This document shows positions 8,896-16,166 of a stretch of DNA of 64,000 bases, one piece after another. The position numbers and the translations under genes were made by a program. Source of the DNA: Geodermatophilus amargosae (GTDB lineage Bacteria; Actinomycetota; Actinomycetes; Mycobacteriales; Geodermatophilaceae); assembly GCF_900116515.1 (NCBI RefSeq), contig NZ_FPBA01000006.1, positions 62,001 to 126,000 on the forward strand, read 5' to 3'. Position 1 is the first letter of the stretch; each line of letters starts with the position of its first letter. The notes beneath the pieces were generated by a model. It searched no databases. It was not told the DNA's origin and saw nothing but the letters and a program-made list of their open reading frames with translations.

Positions 8896-8928
8896 CCGGC
8901 CGCCGTCCCCGGGAGGGACGGCGGCCGG
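8896..8928. terminator. Bidirectional terminator between convergent genes
   Basis: A perfect 13-bp stem (8896-8908 with 8916-8928, CCGGCCGCCGTCC in the left arm) has a 7-base loop. It lies 8 bases after the aldo/keto reductase stop and 22 bases from the stop of the convergent minus-strand gene, so it can serve both. Confidence 0.8.
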
Positions 8929-8950
8929 GATCGCGCGGGGGTGCTGTCGT

Positions 8951-9394
8951 TCAGCGCCGGCGACGGCCGGCCAGGACGGCCAGGACGGCCAGCAGGAGCG
9001 CGGCGGCGGCCGCCGGAGCGGGACCGCTGCTGCGCAGTGCGCCCGCCGGGTGCAGCCGTGCGCGCCGCGTGCCCAGCAGCGCCGAGCCGGCCGCCGAGTC
9101 GACGTCGGCCCCGAGGCTGAGCACCCGCCCGGACGGCCCGTCGAGCCGGGCGGTCAGCCCATTGGCGGCCAGCGTGTCGGCCACCCTGGCCAGCTCGGCG
9201 CGACCGGGGGAGGCCTGTGTCGCCGCCCCGCCGGCCACGCGGACCGCGGCGAACAGCCGCCGGACGTCCGGGGAGGTGACCTCGATCTCCGCGCCCGACG
9301 CCTGCACCCGCACGGGGACGCCGTCGACCTCGACGGACAGGTCGGCGGTGACGTCGAGGGCGCGCTCCGGGGGACGGCCGCCCTCCGGGGTCAT
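8951..9394 (-). CDS. Putative tail-anchored protein of unknown function
   Basis: A 147-residue protein I do not recognize. Residues 1-120 look like a small soluble domain with alternating beta-type segments (DVTADLSVEVDGVPVRVQ). The C-terminus has one hydrophobic helix followed by GRRRR, so it is probably held in the membrane by its tail with the bulk of the protein in the cytoplasm. Its ATG overlaps the stop of the upstream gene as ATGA at 9391-9394, so the two are translationally coupled and probably work together. There is no catalytic motif that I can see. Confidence 0.6.
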   Translation of the reverse strand: MTPEGGRPPERALDVTADLSVEVDGVPVRVQASGAEIEVTSPDVRRLFAAVRVAGGAATQASPGRAELARVADTLAANGLTARLDGPSGRVLSLGADVDSAAGSALLGTRRARLHPAGALRSSGPAPAAAAALLLAVLAVLAGRRRR

Positions 9395-9648
9395 CCCCGG
9401 CTGGCGTTCTCGGCGGTGGTGATCCGCAGGGTGCCGTTGAGCCGCCAGATGGCGCGCGGCGCCTCGGGCCCGGTCTCGCGCGGCACCTCGACGATCATGT
9501 CGACGAACTCGTAGTTGATCGCCGCGCCCTTGCCGGTGAGGTAGGACCACATCTCCTTGCCGAGGTCGGCGAAGCTGGTCGTCTCGTGGGACTTGATGTC
9601 GCGCGTGCCCGTCGCGGCGTCGCGGGTGGTCGTGTCGGGGACGGTCAT
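9391..9648 (-). CDS. Small conserved protein of unknown function
   Basis: An 85-residue protein with the core KSHETTSFADLGKEMWSYL followed by GKGAAINYEFVDM and a WRLNGTLRI ending. I recall similar small actinobacterial proteins without an assigned role, but cannot name a family with confidence. There is no signal peptide or membrane helix. The ATG at 9648 has AGAGGAG about 6 bases upstream. It overlaps the start of the tail-anchored protein gene by 4 bases (ATGA), making a two-gene unit. The small soluble protein may bind or regulate its membrane partner; this is inference from the coupling only. Confidence 0.65.
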   Translation of the reverse strand: MTVPDTTTRDAATGTRDIKSHETTSFADLGKEMWSYLTGKGAAINYEFVDMIVEVPRETGPEAPRAIWRLNGTLRITTAENASRG

Positions 9649-9745
9649 GGCGGACTCCTCTGCTCGGCGTTCCGGTCTGCTGAGCCCTACCCCCGGGGGG
9701 CGGTTGCACACGACACGACCGCGCGCGATGCGGTCGCCCTGGGGC

Positions 9746-10993
9746 TCAGGCCGGCGTCATCCGGACCGGGATGCTCTCCCACGCGCGCAGGGTGTTGTTG
9801 TGGTGCCGCACCGTGGGGCCGGCGAGCTCGATCGTCCGCACCCGGCGGGCCAGCGCGGTGAGCAGCGACTCGGCCTCCAGCCGCGCCACGTGCTGGCCGA
9901 CGCACTGGTGGATGCCCATGCCGAAGCCGACGTGCCCGGACGGGTCGCGGAAGAGGTCGAAGGCGTCGGGGTCGGCCCAGCGGCGCGGGTCGCGGTTGGC
10001 CGCGGCAAGGAACATCAGGATCTTGCGGCCCTCGGGGACGACGGTGTCGCCGATCCGCACGTCGGTGGTGGCGGTGCGGAAGAACGTCTGCACCGGCGAC
10101 TCCCAGCGCACCGCCTCGTCGAAGGCGACGCGGGACAGGGACGGGTCCGACCGCAGCCGCGCCCACTGGTCGGGATGGGTGGCGAACGCGTAGAGGACGG
10201 CGGACAGCCCGTGCACCGTGGTGTCGACGCCGGCGGTCAGCAGCGAGCGGACGACCAGCGGCGCCATCTCCGGCGTGATGTCACCGCGGTCGCTGGCCGC
10301 CCAGATGTCGGCACCGAACCCCTCGGGCGCCAGTGCCTCCCGCCGGCACTGCGCGGCCACCCAGCCCGACAGCTCGGCAACCCGGGGCGCCCCCTTGGCC
10401 ACCAGGTCGTTGGACGGGCCGAAGGCGTTGAACGCGTGGTCGCCGTAGGGCAGCAGGTTCTCCCGCCCCTCCTGGCCGATGCCCACCGCGTCGGGGAAGA
10501 CCCGCAGCGGGAAGACCGAGGTCAGCGCGGGGACGGCGTCGAACTCGGTCCCGGCGGCGAGCACCTCGTCCACCAGCGCCTCGGCGTCGGCCCGCCAGCG
10601 CTCGTGCAGCCGGCGCAGCGCCCGGGGCCCGAGCACCTTCTGCAGCACCCGGCGGGGGGCGTCGTGCCGCGGCGGGTCGGCCTCGAGCAGCAGGCTCGGC
10701 GGCCGCCACGGCTCCTCGTACCGGAAGTTGGACATGCCGACGCCGGCCGCCGACTGGAAGCCCTGCCAGTCGACCAGCGCCGCGTGCACCTCGTCGTACC
10801 GCGCCATCGCGAAGACGTCGTGGCGGGACAGGAGCACGACCGGGCCGGCGTCGCGCAGCTCGGCGTGCATCGGCAGCGGGTCCTCGAGCACCTCGTGGGA
10901 GAACGGGTCGACGTCGCTGGTGGGGACGGTCGCGGTGGTGGCGGTCGCGGTGGTGGCGGTCGCGGTGGTGGCGGTCGCGGTGGTGACGGTCAT
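9746..10993 (-). CDS. Cytochrome P450, CYP199A-like (para-substituted benzoate oxidation)
   Basis: P450 of 415 residues with every hallmark: I-helix SLLTAGVDTTVHG, the ExxR motif in DEAVRWESPVQTFFRT, and the haem loop FGMGIHQCVG with the axial ligand Cys364. The stretches FPLRVFPDAVGIGQEGRE, LMFLAAANRDPRRWADPD and HNNTLRAWESIPVRMTPA closely resemble CYP199A enzymes, which O-demethylate or hydroxylate para-substituted benzoates such as 4-methoxybenzoate. The N-terminal 22 residues are a low-complexity Ala/Thr tail made by a 15-base tandem repeat, so the true start could lie inside it. The reductase gene lies 11 bases upstream, making a compact P450/reductase operon controlled by the divergent IclR gene. 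The substrate is inferred, not proven. Confidence 0.9.
   Translation of the reverse strand: MTVTTATATTATATTATATTATVPTSDVDPFSHEVLEDPLPMHAELRDAGPVVLLSRHDVFAMARYDEVHAALVDWQGFQSAAGVGMSNFRYEEPWRPPSLLLEADPPRHDAPRRVLQKVLGPRALRRLHERWRADAEALVDEVLAAGTEFDAVPALTSVFPLRVFPDAVGIGQEGRENLLPYGDHAFNAFGPSNDLVAKGAPRVAELSGWVAAQCRREALAPEGFGADIWAASDRGDITPEMAPLVVRSLLTAGVDTTVHGLSAVLYAFATHPDQWARLRSDPSLSRVAFDEAVRWESPVQTFFRTATTDVRIGDTVVPEGRKILMFLAAANRDPRRWADPDAFDLFRDPSGHVGFGMGIHQCVGQHVARLEAESLLTALARRVRTIELAGPTVRHHNNTLRAWESIPVRMTPA
10928..10987. repeat. Four tandem 15-bp repeats at the P450 5' end
   Basis: Four copies of GGTCGCGGTGGTGGC (the last ending GAC) run head to tail at 10928-10942, 10943-10957, 10958-10972 and 10973-10987. 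On the minus strand they encode a repeated Ala-Thr-Thr-Ala-Thr unit at the P450 N-terminus. As whole 5-codon units, changes in copy number would keep the frame. Confidence 0.9.
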
Positions 10994-11004
10994 GGGGACT
11001 CCGG

Positions 11005-11982
11005 TCAGAGGTCGAGGACGAGGCGGTCGTCCAGGGAGCGGGACACGCACACGTACATGCAGTCGCCGGCGGCCCGCTCGTCGTCGTCGAGCAGGGCGTC
11101 GCGGTGGTCGGGACGGCCGGCCAGGACCGTCGTCTCGCAGGTGCCGCACACCCCGCGCCGGCAGGAGGACAGCACCTCGACGCCGACCCGGTCGAGCGCC
11201 TCGAGGACCGTGCTGCCCGGGTCCACGGTCACGGTCGTCCCCGTGCGGGCGAGCTCGACCTCGAACGGTGCGGTGCGCGCCGGGGCACCGCCGTCCGCGG
11301 CGACGAAGCGCTCGGTGCGCAGCGTGTACGGCGGCCACTCCGCGCACGCGGCCTCCATGGCGGCGAGCAGGGGAGCGGGGCCGCAGGAGTAGACCCGGAC
11401 GCCGGGCCGCGGTCCGCCGAGGAAGCCGGCCAGGTCGAGCAGGCCGGTCTCGTCCTGCGGCCGGACCAGCACGCGCTCGCCGTGGGCGGACAGCTCGTCG
11501 AGGAACGCCATCGACCGCCGGGTCCGGCCGCCGTAGAGCAGCCGCCAGTCGGCGCCGAGCATCTCGGCCTGGCGCACCATCGGCAGCAGCGGCGTGATGC
11601 CGATGCCACCGGCCACGAACAGGTACGTGTCCGCGGGCACCAGGGGGAAGTTGTTGCGCGGGCCGCCGATCCCGACCACGTCGCCCACCGCGAGCTCGCG
11701 GTGCACGTACGCCGAGCCGCCGCGGCTCTCCGGCTCGAGCAGCACCCCGACGCGGTAGGTGGTGGGGTCGAAGCGGTCGCCGCACAGCGAGTACTGCCGG
11801 GTGAGCCCGTTGGGGAGCACGAGGTCGACGTGCGAGCCCGGCGTCCAGTCCCGCAGCCGCCCGCCCGACGGCGCGGCGAGGTCGAGGGTGAGGACGCCCT
11901 CGGCCTGCACCTGCTTGCCGACGACGCGCAGCGTGGCGACGTCGGCGCCGGCCGGGGCGACGGCGGGGGTGGTGACGGTCAC
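11005..11982 (-). CDS. PDR/VanB-type oxidoreductase, P450 redox partner
   Basis: Single-chain electron-transfer protein of 325 residues with the phthalate dioxygenase reductase domain order. A flavin-binding barrel (about 10-105; RQYSLCGD) is followed by an NAD-binding domain (about 110-225; FVAGGIGITPLLPM and VYSCGPAPLL) and a C-terminal plant-type [2Fe-2S] ferredoxin domain (about 240-325) with Cys-x4-Cys-x2-Cys in SCRRGVCGTC and a last cysteine in CMYVC. It would pass electrons from NADH to the P450 encoded 11 bases downstream. The GTG at 11982 is the only sensible start and has no Shine-Dalgarno. The divergent IclR gene starts 29 bases away, so the promoters must overlap. Confidence 0.93.
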   Translation of the reverse strand: MTVTTPAVAPAGADVATLRVVGKQVQAEGVLTLDLAAPSGGRLRDWTPGSHVDLVLPNGLTRQYSLCGDRFDPTTYRVGVLLEPESRGGSAYVHRELAVGDVVGIGGPRNNFPLVPADTYLFVAGGIGITPLLPMVRQAEMLGADWRLLYGGRTRRSMAFLDELSAHGERVLVRPQDETGLLDLAGFLGGPRPGVRVYSCGPAPLLAAMEAACAEWPPYTLRTERFVAADGGAPARTAPFEVELARTGTTVTVDPGSTVLEALDRVGVEVLSSCRRGVCGTCETTVLAGRPDHRDALLDDDERAAGDCMYVCVSRSLDDRLVLDL

Positions 11983-12011
11983 GACAGAAGCGTGGACCCC
12001 GGAGGTGTGAC

Positions 12012-12806
12012 GTGGACAACGCCGTCTCAATGGACGAGAGTCACGTCGTGCCGCGCACCGCGACGGGGGAGTCCTCGCTGTCCCGCGCCGTCCGCGTCCT
12101 CGAGGCGTTCACGTCCGACGAGCCGGAGCTGAGCGTCACCGAGGTCGCCCGCCGGGCCGGCCTGCACGTGGCGACGGCGTCGCGGATCGTCGGGCAGCTC
12201 GCCGGGCACGGCCTGCTCGAGCGGGCGCCCGACCGCCGCGTGCGGATCGGCGTGCGGATGTGGGAGCTGGCCTCCCGGGCCTCGCCCACCCGCTCGCTGC
12301 GCGACGCCGCGATGCCCTACCTGGAGGACCTGCACGCCGTCGTCGGCCACCACGCGCAGCTCGCGGTCCGGGACGGGGACGACGTGCTCTTCCTCGAGCG
12401 GCTGTCGGCGCGCGACGCCGTCGTCAACTTCTCGCGGATCGCCGGGCGGCTGCCGGTGCACCTCTCGTCGTCGGGGGTCGTGCTGCTCGCCTACGGCCCG
12501 GCAGACCTGCAGGAGCGGGTGCTGGCGGGATCGCTGGAGCGCTACACCGCCGCGACGGTCACCTCACCGGCACGGCTGCGGGCGCTGCTCGAGCAGGTGC
12601 GCCGGCAGGGGTGGGCGCTGCTGGCCGGGCACGTGCACGCCGACGCCACCGGCGTCGCGGTGCCGGTGCGCAACGGGCTCGGCGAGGTGGTCGCGGCGCT
12701 GTCGGTGATCGTGCCGAACGACGACCGTGCGCCCTCGGCGGTGCCGGTGCTGCTCGCCGCCGCCCGCGGCATCGGGCGTGCCCTGGGTGTCGGTGGCGGC
12801 TCCTAG
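12012..12806 (+). CDS. IclR-family transcriptional regulator
   Basis: IclR regulator of 264 residues: an N-terminal winged helix (about 20-80; LSVTEVARRAGLHVATASRIVGQL) and a C-terminal effector-binding IclR domain (about 85-260; SSSGVVLLAYGP and VAVPVRNGLGEVVAALSV). Such proteins bind aromatic acids or their metabolites. The GTG at 12012 is preceded by GGAGGTG at 12001-12007; a later ATG at 12030 is the alternative. It is divergent from the reductase/P450 operon with 29 bases between start codons, so it very probably controls that operon and itself from one shared site. The ligand may be the P450 substrate or product (inference). Confidence 0.92.
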   Translation: MDNAVSMDESHVVPRTATGESSLSRAVRVLEAFTSDEPELSVTEVARRAGLHVATASRIVGQLAGHGLLERAPDRRVRIGVRMWELASRASPTRSLRDAAMPYLEDLHAVVGHHAQLAVRDGDDVLFLERLSARDAVVNFSRIAGRLPVHLSSSGVVLLAYGPADLQERVLAGSLERYTAATVTSPARLRALLEQVRRQGWALLAGHVHADATGVAVPVRNGLGEVVAALSVIVPNDDRAPSAVPVLLAAARGIGRALGVGGGS

Positions 12807-12809
12807 CCT
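12804..12809 (+). promoter_or_regulatory. -10-like TAGCCT overlapping the IclR gene stop codon
   Basis: TAGCCT starts with the TAG stop of the IclR gene and lies 6 bases before the ATG at 12816. There is no ribosome binding site, so a leaderless transcript is likely. Confidence 0.5.
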
Positions 12810-12815
12810 GCGCGC

Positions 12816-13391
12816 ATGGAGACCCGGGTGGTGGCGTGGCGGCGGACCGACGAGGACGCCGGGCACAGCCTGGCGCGCGTCGAGCCTCGGGCCGGCGGAT
12901 GGCTGTTCCACGGCACCGAGGTGCTGGCCGGTCCGGAGACCCTGCTCGCCTGCTCGTTCCGGGTGGAGGTCGACGACGCGTGGGCGACCCGCCGGGTCGC
13001 GGTGTCGTCGGTGTCCGCCGAGGGCGAGCGGCGCCTGCTCCTGACCGCCGACGACGACCGCCGGTGGAAGCGCGACGGCGAGCGGGCGCCGGAGCTCGAC
13101 GGCTGCGTGGACGTCGACGTCGCCGCCACCCCGCTGACCAACACCCTCCCGATCCGGCGGCTGGCGGCGCTGGCCGCCGGGCAGGAGGTGACCACCCCGG
13201 TGGCCTGGGTCGACGTCCCGGCCCTCGGGGTGACCCGGGTCGACCAGACCTACCGCCGGCTGGGCCCGTCGGCGTGGCGGTACGCCGACGACGCGCACGG
13301 CGCCTTCGAGCTCACCGTCGACGACGACGGCCTGGTCGTCGAGTACACCGGCATGGCCACCCGCGTCGCGGGCGGTGGCGGAGCGGAGTAG
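12816..13391 (+). CDS. Putative glycolipid-binding domain protein
   Basis: A 191-residue protein matching the glycolipid-binding family (formerly DUF1089). It begins with the TRVVAWRR motif, has a conserved GTEVLAG, and consists of beta strands throughout with a closing DGLVVEYTGMATRV. The family fold is a beta-barrel related to LolA/LppX lipid carriers, but this copy lacks a signal peptide and its role is not known. It starts 9 bases after the IclR stop, with a TAGCCT hexamer 6 bases before the ATG and no Shine-Dalgarno. It ends 9 bases before the next SDR gene. Confidence 0.8.
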   Translation: METRVVAWRRTDEDAGHSLARVEPRAGGWLFHGTEVLAGPETLLACSFRVEVDDAWATRRVAVSSVSAEGERRLLLTADDDRRWKRDGERAPELDGCVDVDVAATPLTNTLPIRRLAALAAGQEVTTPVAWVDVPALGVTRVDQTYRRLGPSAWRYADDAHGAFELTVDDDGLVVEYTGMATRVAGGGGAE

Positions 13392-13400
13392 GACCGGGGC

Positions 13401-14192
13401 ATGGAACTCCAGGACGCCGTCGTCGTGGTCACCGGGGCGGGCAGCGGCATCGGTGCCGCGCTGGCCCGCCGCTCCGCCGCCGAGGGCGCGGCCGCCGTCG
13501 TCGTGAGCGACCGGGACGGCGACGCCGCGCAGCGGGTCGCGGCCGAGATCGGCGGGACATCGGACACCACCGACGTCACCGACGAGGCCGCCGTCGCGGC
13601 GCTGGTCGGGCGGACGCTGGACGCGCACGGGCGGATCGACCTGTTCTGCTCCAACGCCGGCGTCTTCTCCGGCGGCGGGGTGGAGACGCCGACCGCCGTG
13701 TGGGAGCAGGTCTTCGCCGTCAACGTGCTCGCCCACGTGTACGCGGCCCGCGCCGTGCTCCCGTCGATGCTCGAGCGGGGCAGCGGGTACCTGCTCAACG
13801 TGGCCTCGGCGGCCGGCCTGCTCACCACGCCCGGCGACGCCCCGTACACCGTGACCAAGCACGGCGCCGTCGCGTTCGCGGAGTGGCTGGCGGTCACCTA
13901 CGGCGACCGAGGCATCGGCGTCAGTGCCCTCTGCCCGCTCGGGGTGGCCACGCCGCTGCTGCTCGACCCGCTCGAGCAGGGCGAGGCCGCGGCGGCGGTG
14001 GTGGTGGCGTCGGGGCAGGTCATCACACCCGAGGACGTCGCGCAGTCGGTGGTCGAGGGGCTCGCCGACGAGCGCTTCCTGATCCTGCCGCACCCGGAGG
14101 TGGGCACCTACTGGGCGCAGAAGGCCGCCGACCCCGGCCGCTGGATCGCCGGCGTGCGGAAGCTGGTGCGGAACACGACACGGGACCGCTAG
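13401..14192 (+). CDS. Short-chain dehydrogenase/reductase
   Basis: Classical SDR of 263 residues: cofactor motif TGAGSGIG (about 11-18), NAG at 90-92, the catalytic Ser in NVASAAG and YxxxK in YTVTK. Asp37 after the second strand (VVSDRDG) suggests a preference for NAD. The substrate is unknown. The TAG stop of the preceding gene at 13389 forms part of a TAGGAC hexamer 6 bases before this ATG. The stop codon overlaps that of the convergent MarR gene as CTAG at 14189-14192. Confidence 0.9.
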   Translation: MELQDAVVVVTGAGSGIGAALARRSAAEGAAAVVVSDRDGDAAQRVAAEIGGTSDTTDVTDEAAVAALVGRTLDAHGRIDLFCSNAGVFSGGGVETPTAVWEQVFAVNVLAHVYAARAVLPSMLERGSGYLLNVASAAGLLTTPGDAPYTVTKHGAVAFAEWLAVTYGDRGIGVSALCPLGVATPLLLDPLEQGEAAAAVVVASGQVITPEDVAQSVVEGLADERFLILPHPEVGTYWAQKAADPGRWIAGVRKLVRNTTRDR

Positions 14193-14690
14193 CCGCGCCG
14201 GCGGGCCGCCGCCTCGATCCCCACGGCCACCCGTCCCTCGGGGTCGAGGCGTTCCAGGACCGCTCCCGCGATCGCCTCCAGCTGGGACACCTGCTCGGGG
14301 GTCAGGGCGTCGAAGACGTGCTCGCGGACGGTGGCCAGGTGACCCGGCGCGGTCTCCCGCACCTTCGCCCAGCCGTCGGCGGTGAGGCGCGCGTTGGTCG
14401 CCCGCCCGTCGTACGGACAGGGGGCCCGCTCGACCAGGCCGCGCTCCTCGAGCCGGCGCACGACGTGCGACAGGCGGGGGAGCGTCGCGTTGGTGCGGGT
14501 GGCCAGCTCGGTCATGCGCAGGGTGCGCTGCGGCGCCTCCGACAGCATCGCGAGCACGTGGTAGTCGAAGTGGGTCAGCGCGGCGTCGCGGCGCAGCTGG
14601 CCGTCGAGGACGCCGGGCAGCAGCTCCACCACGGCGACGAGGCGCAGCCACGCCGCCATCTCGTCGTCGGTCAGCCACCGGGGTTCCACG
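14189..14690 (-). CDS. MarR-family transcriptional regulator
   Basis: Winged-helix MarR regulator of 166 residues, from VEPRWLTDDEMAAWLRL. The HTH is at about residues 55-95 (MTELATRTNATLPRLSHVVRRLEERGLVER) with the wing at PYDGRATNARLT. The GTG at 14690 is chosen because starting further upstream would place a palindromic operator inside the coding region. It is divergent from GTP cyclohydrolase II with two operator-like palindromes (14713-14728 and 14746-14765) between them, so autoregulation and control of that gene are likely. No redox-sensing cysteine pair is obvious; the single Cys is in APCPYDGR next to the wing. Confidence 0.9.
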
Positions 14691-14712
14691 ACGGCATCGT
14701 CCCACCCGGGTA

Positions 14713-14728
14713 CTTGTAGCTTCAAGTG
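14713..14728. promoter_or_regulatory. MarR operator candidate, copy 1
   Basis: ACTTGTAGCTTCAAGT is a near-perfect palindrome with only the T/T pair at 14718 and 14723 unmatched. It lies 22 bases upstream of the MarR start, about where its -35 would be, and shares the CTTGTAGCT core with copy 2. Confidence 0.75.
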
Positions 14729-14745
14729 TCGGGGGCTAGGGTCAT

Positions 14746-14765
14746 CGCTTGTAGCTACAAGCGAC
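14746..14765. promoter_or_regulatory. MarR operator candidate, copy 2 (perfect 20-bp palindrome)
   Basis: TCGCTTGTAGCTACAAGCGA is a perfect 20-base palindrome ending 12 bases before the GTP cyclohydrolase II start and overlapping its likely core promoter. Its centre is 35 bases from that of copy 1. Both have the TTGTAGCTxCAA pattern expected for a MarR dimer. Confidence 0.85.
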
Positions 14766-14777
14766 TGGGAGGTCTGC

Positions 14778-15455
14778 ATGACCCTCACCCTCGGCGCGGA
14801 CCTCGTGTCCCCGGTGCCGGCAGCGACGGTGCGCACCCGCGTGACCGTGCCGCTGCGCTTCCCCGACGGGTACGTGACGACGGCCGAGGTGCTCACCTTC
14901 GACGGGCTCGCCGACGGCCGGGAGCACCTGCTGCTCGGGCTCGGTGACTGGCGCGGCGCGCTGGCGCGCTCGGCGGCCGGGGGCGAGGCGCCGCTGGTCC
15001 GCCCGCACAGCGAGTGCCTCACCGGCGACGTCTTCGGCTCGGAGCGCTGCGACTGCGGTCCCCAGCTGCGCGAGGCGGCCGAGCGGATCGCCGGGGCCGG
15101 CGGCTTCCTGCTCTACCTGCGCCAGGAGGGTCGCGGCATCGGCCTGTACGCCAAGCTCGACGCCTACGCCCTGCAGGACGCCGGCCTCGACACCTACGAG
15201 GCCAACCTCGCGCTGGGCCGCGGCGAGGACGAGCGCGACTACACCGCCGCGGCGCAGATGCTGCAGGCGGTGGGCGCCGACCGCGTGCGGCTGCTGTCGA
15301 ACAACCCCGACAAGGCAGCAGGGCTGGACCTGCTCGGCGTCGAGGTGACCGAGCGGGTGCCCACCGGCGTCCACCTGTCGCCGGCCAACGCCCGCTACCT
15401 CGCCGTCAAGCGCGACCACACCGCGCACACCCTCGACCTGTCGCTCGCGGGCTGA
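14778..15455 (+). CDS. ribA: GTP cyclohydrolase II
   Basis: Zinc enzyme that opens GTP to 2,5-diamino-6-ribosylamino-4(3H)-pyrimidinone 5'-phosphate, formate and pyrophosphate, the first step to riboflavin and to some deazapurines. It has 225 residues with the family signatures VRPHSECLTGDVFGSERCDCGPQL (the three zinc cysteines), YLRQEGRGIGLYAKLDAY and LGRGEDERDYTAAAQML. It is a stand-alone RibA, not fused to RibB, and no other riboflavin gene is nearby. GGGAGG precedes the ATG. A MarR regulator with palindromic operators is divergent, which is unusual for housekeeping riboflavin synthesis and suggests induced flavin or deazapurine production. Confidence 0.95.
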   Translation: MTLTLGADLVSPVPAATVRTRVTVPLRFPDGYVTTAEVLTFDGLADGREHLLLGLGDWRGALARSAAGGEAPLVRPHSECLTGDVFGSERCDCGPQLREAAERIAGAGGFLLYLRQEGRGIGLYAKLDAYALQDAGLDTYEANLALGRGEDERDYTAAAQMLQAVGADRVRLLSNNPDKAAGLDLLGVEVTERVPTGVHLSPANARYLAVKRDHTAHTLDLSLAG

Positions 15456-15458
15456 CCG

Positions 15459-15659
15459 GTGCCGGCGACCGCCGAGGCCGACGCGGGCATCCAGCCGCGC
15501 CACCCCGTCGCCGCACACCTGCGGCAGGTCGCCGGGCTCGGCCCGCACCGGCCCTGGACGCCCGACGACGGCCCGCTGCCGGCGCTGCACCTCAGCCACG
15601 GGGCCGCGATCGACGGCTTCTCCATCGGCCTGGCCCGGCGGTCGTTCCCGGTCCCCTGA
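15459..15659 (+). CDS. Small protein of unknown function downstream of ribA
   Basis: A 66-residue frame starting with GTG 3 bases after the ribA stop. All but one of its codons end in G or C, as in the real genes around it, which supports it being coding. The protein contains RPWTPDDGPLPALHLSHGAA and IDGFSIGLARR; I do not recognize a family. It has no signal peptide or membrane helix. It could be a small partner co-translated with ribA, or the remnant of a longer gene. Confidence 0.5.
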   Translation: MPATAEADAGIQPRHPVAAHLRQVAGLGPHRPWTPDDGPLPALHLSHGAAIDGFSIGLARRSFPVP

Positions 15660-15710
15660 GCCCGGGCGCCGCCGAGCGGTCACCTGTCGCGGACTCCGTC
15701 GACCGGGGCG

Positions 15711-15767
15711 GCCCCCCTGCAAGGTCCCCCGCGAGCGTGCGAGCGGACGGGGGCAGGGGGGTCCTTC
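15711..15767 (-). repeat. Dispersed palindromic gene-end repeat, copy 1
   Basis: Minus-strand copy beginning one base after the stop of the VOC gene (GAAGGACCCCCCTGCCCCC...GCAGGGGGG). The outer C-run and G-run form a long hairpin around a GCTCGC...GCTCGC core. Three more copies lie at 38696, 63448 and 63598. It probably ends transcription of the aromatic operon. Confidence 0.85.
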
Positions 15768-15768
15768 C

Positions 15769-16164
15769 TCAGTTGATGACGTGCAGCTGGTCGATCCAGA
15801 CGATCTCCCAGGCGTTGCCGTCCGGGTCGGCGAAGCTGCCGGTGTAGCTGGCGTCCTCCTCGCGCGGGGGCAGCCCCGGCCGGCCGCCGGCGGCCGCCGC
15901 CTTCCCGACCAGGTCGTCGACCTCGGCACGGCTGTCCGCGGTGAGGGCGTGCACCGCCGTGGGCGCCTGGGCGGGATCGCCCGCGTCACCGGGCAGCAGC
16001 GCGGCGAAGCGTTCCCGGGTCTGCAGCGACAGCACGAGCTCGTCGCCCAGCACCACCGCGGCCTCGCCCTCGTCGGAGGAGGTCTCCTCGATGCGGAAGC
16101 CGAGCGCCTCGTAGAAGGCGCGCGCGGTCGCGAGGTCGCGCACCGGCAGCTTGACGAACAGCAT
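15769..16164 (-). CDS. VOC (glyoxalase/bleomycin-resistance) family protein
   Basis: A 131-residue single-domain vicinal oxygen chelate protein. It begins MLFVKLPVRDLATARAFYEALGF and ends SYTGSFADPDGNAWEIVWID, the paired beta-alpha-beta-beta-beta modules that hold a metal in glyoxalase-type enzymes. Possible start codons are ATG 16164 (used here) or GTG 16170, which would overlap the upstream stop as GTGA. It is the last gene of the seven-gene aromatic operon, perhaps an isomerase or a protective protein rather than a ring-cleaving enzyme. Repeat copy 1 follows its stop directly. Confidence 0.85.
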   Translation of the reverse strand: MLFVKLPVRDLATARAFYEALGFRIEETSSDEGEAAVVLGDELVLSLQTRERFAALLPGDAGDPAQAPTAVHALTADSRAEVDDLVGKAAAAGGRPGLPPREEDASYTGSFADPDGNAWEIVWIDQLHVIN

Positions 16165-16166
16165 GC

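Noticed and set aside
10928-10987. Possible iteron or CRISPR fragment
   Set aside because: Four 15-base units without spacers, inside the 5' end of the P450 coding frame; no replication gene nearby.
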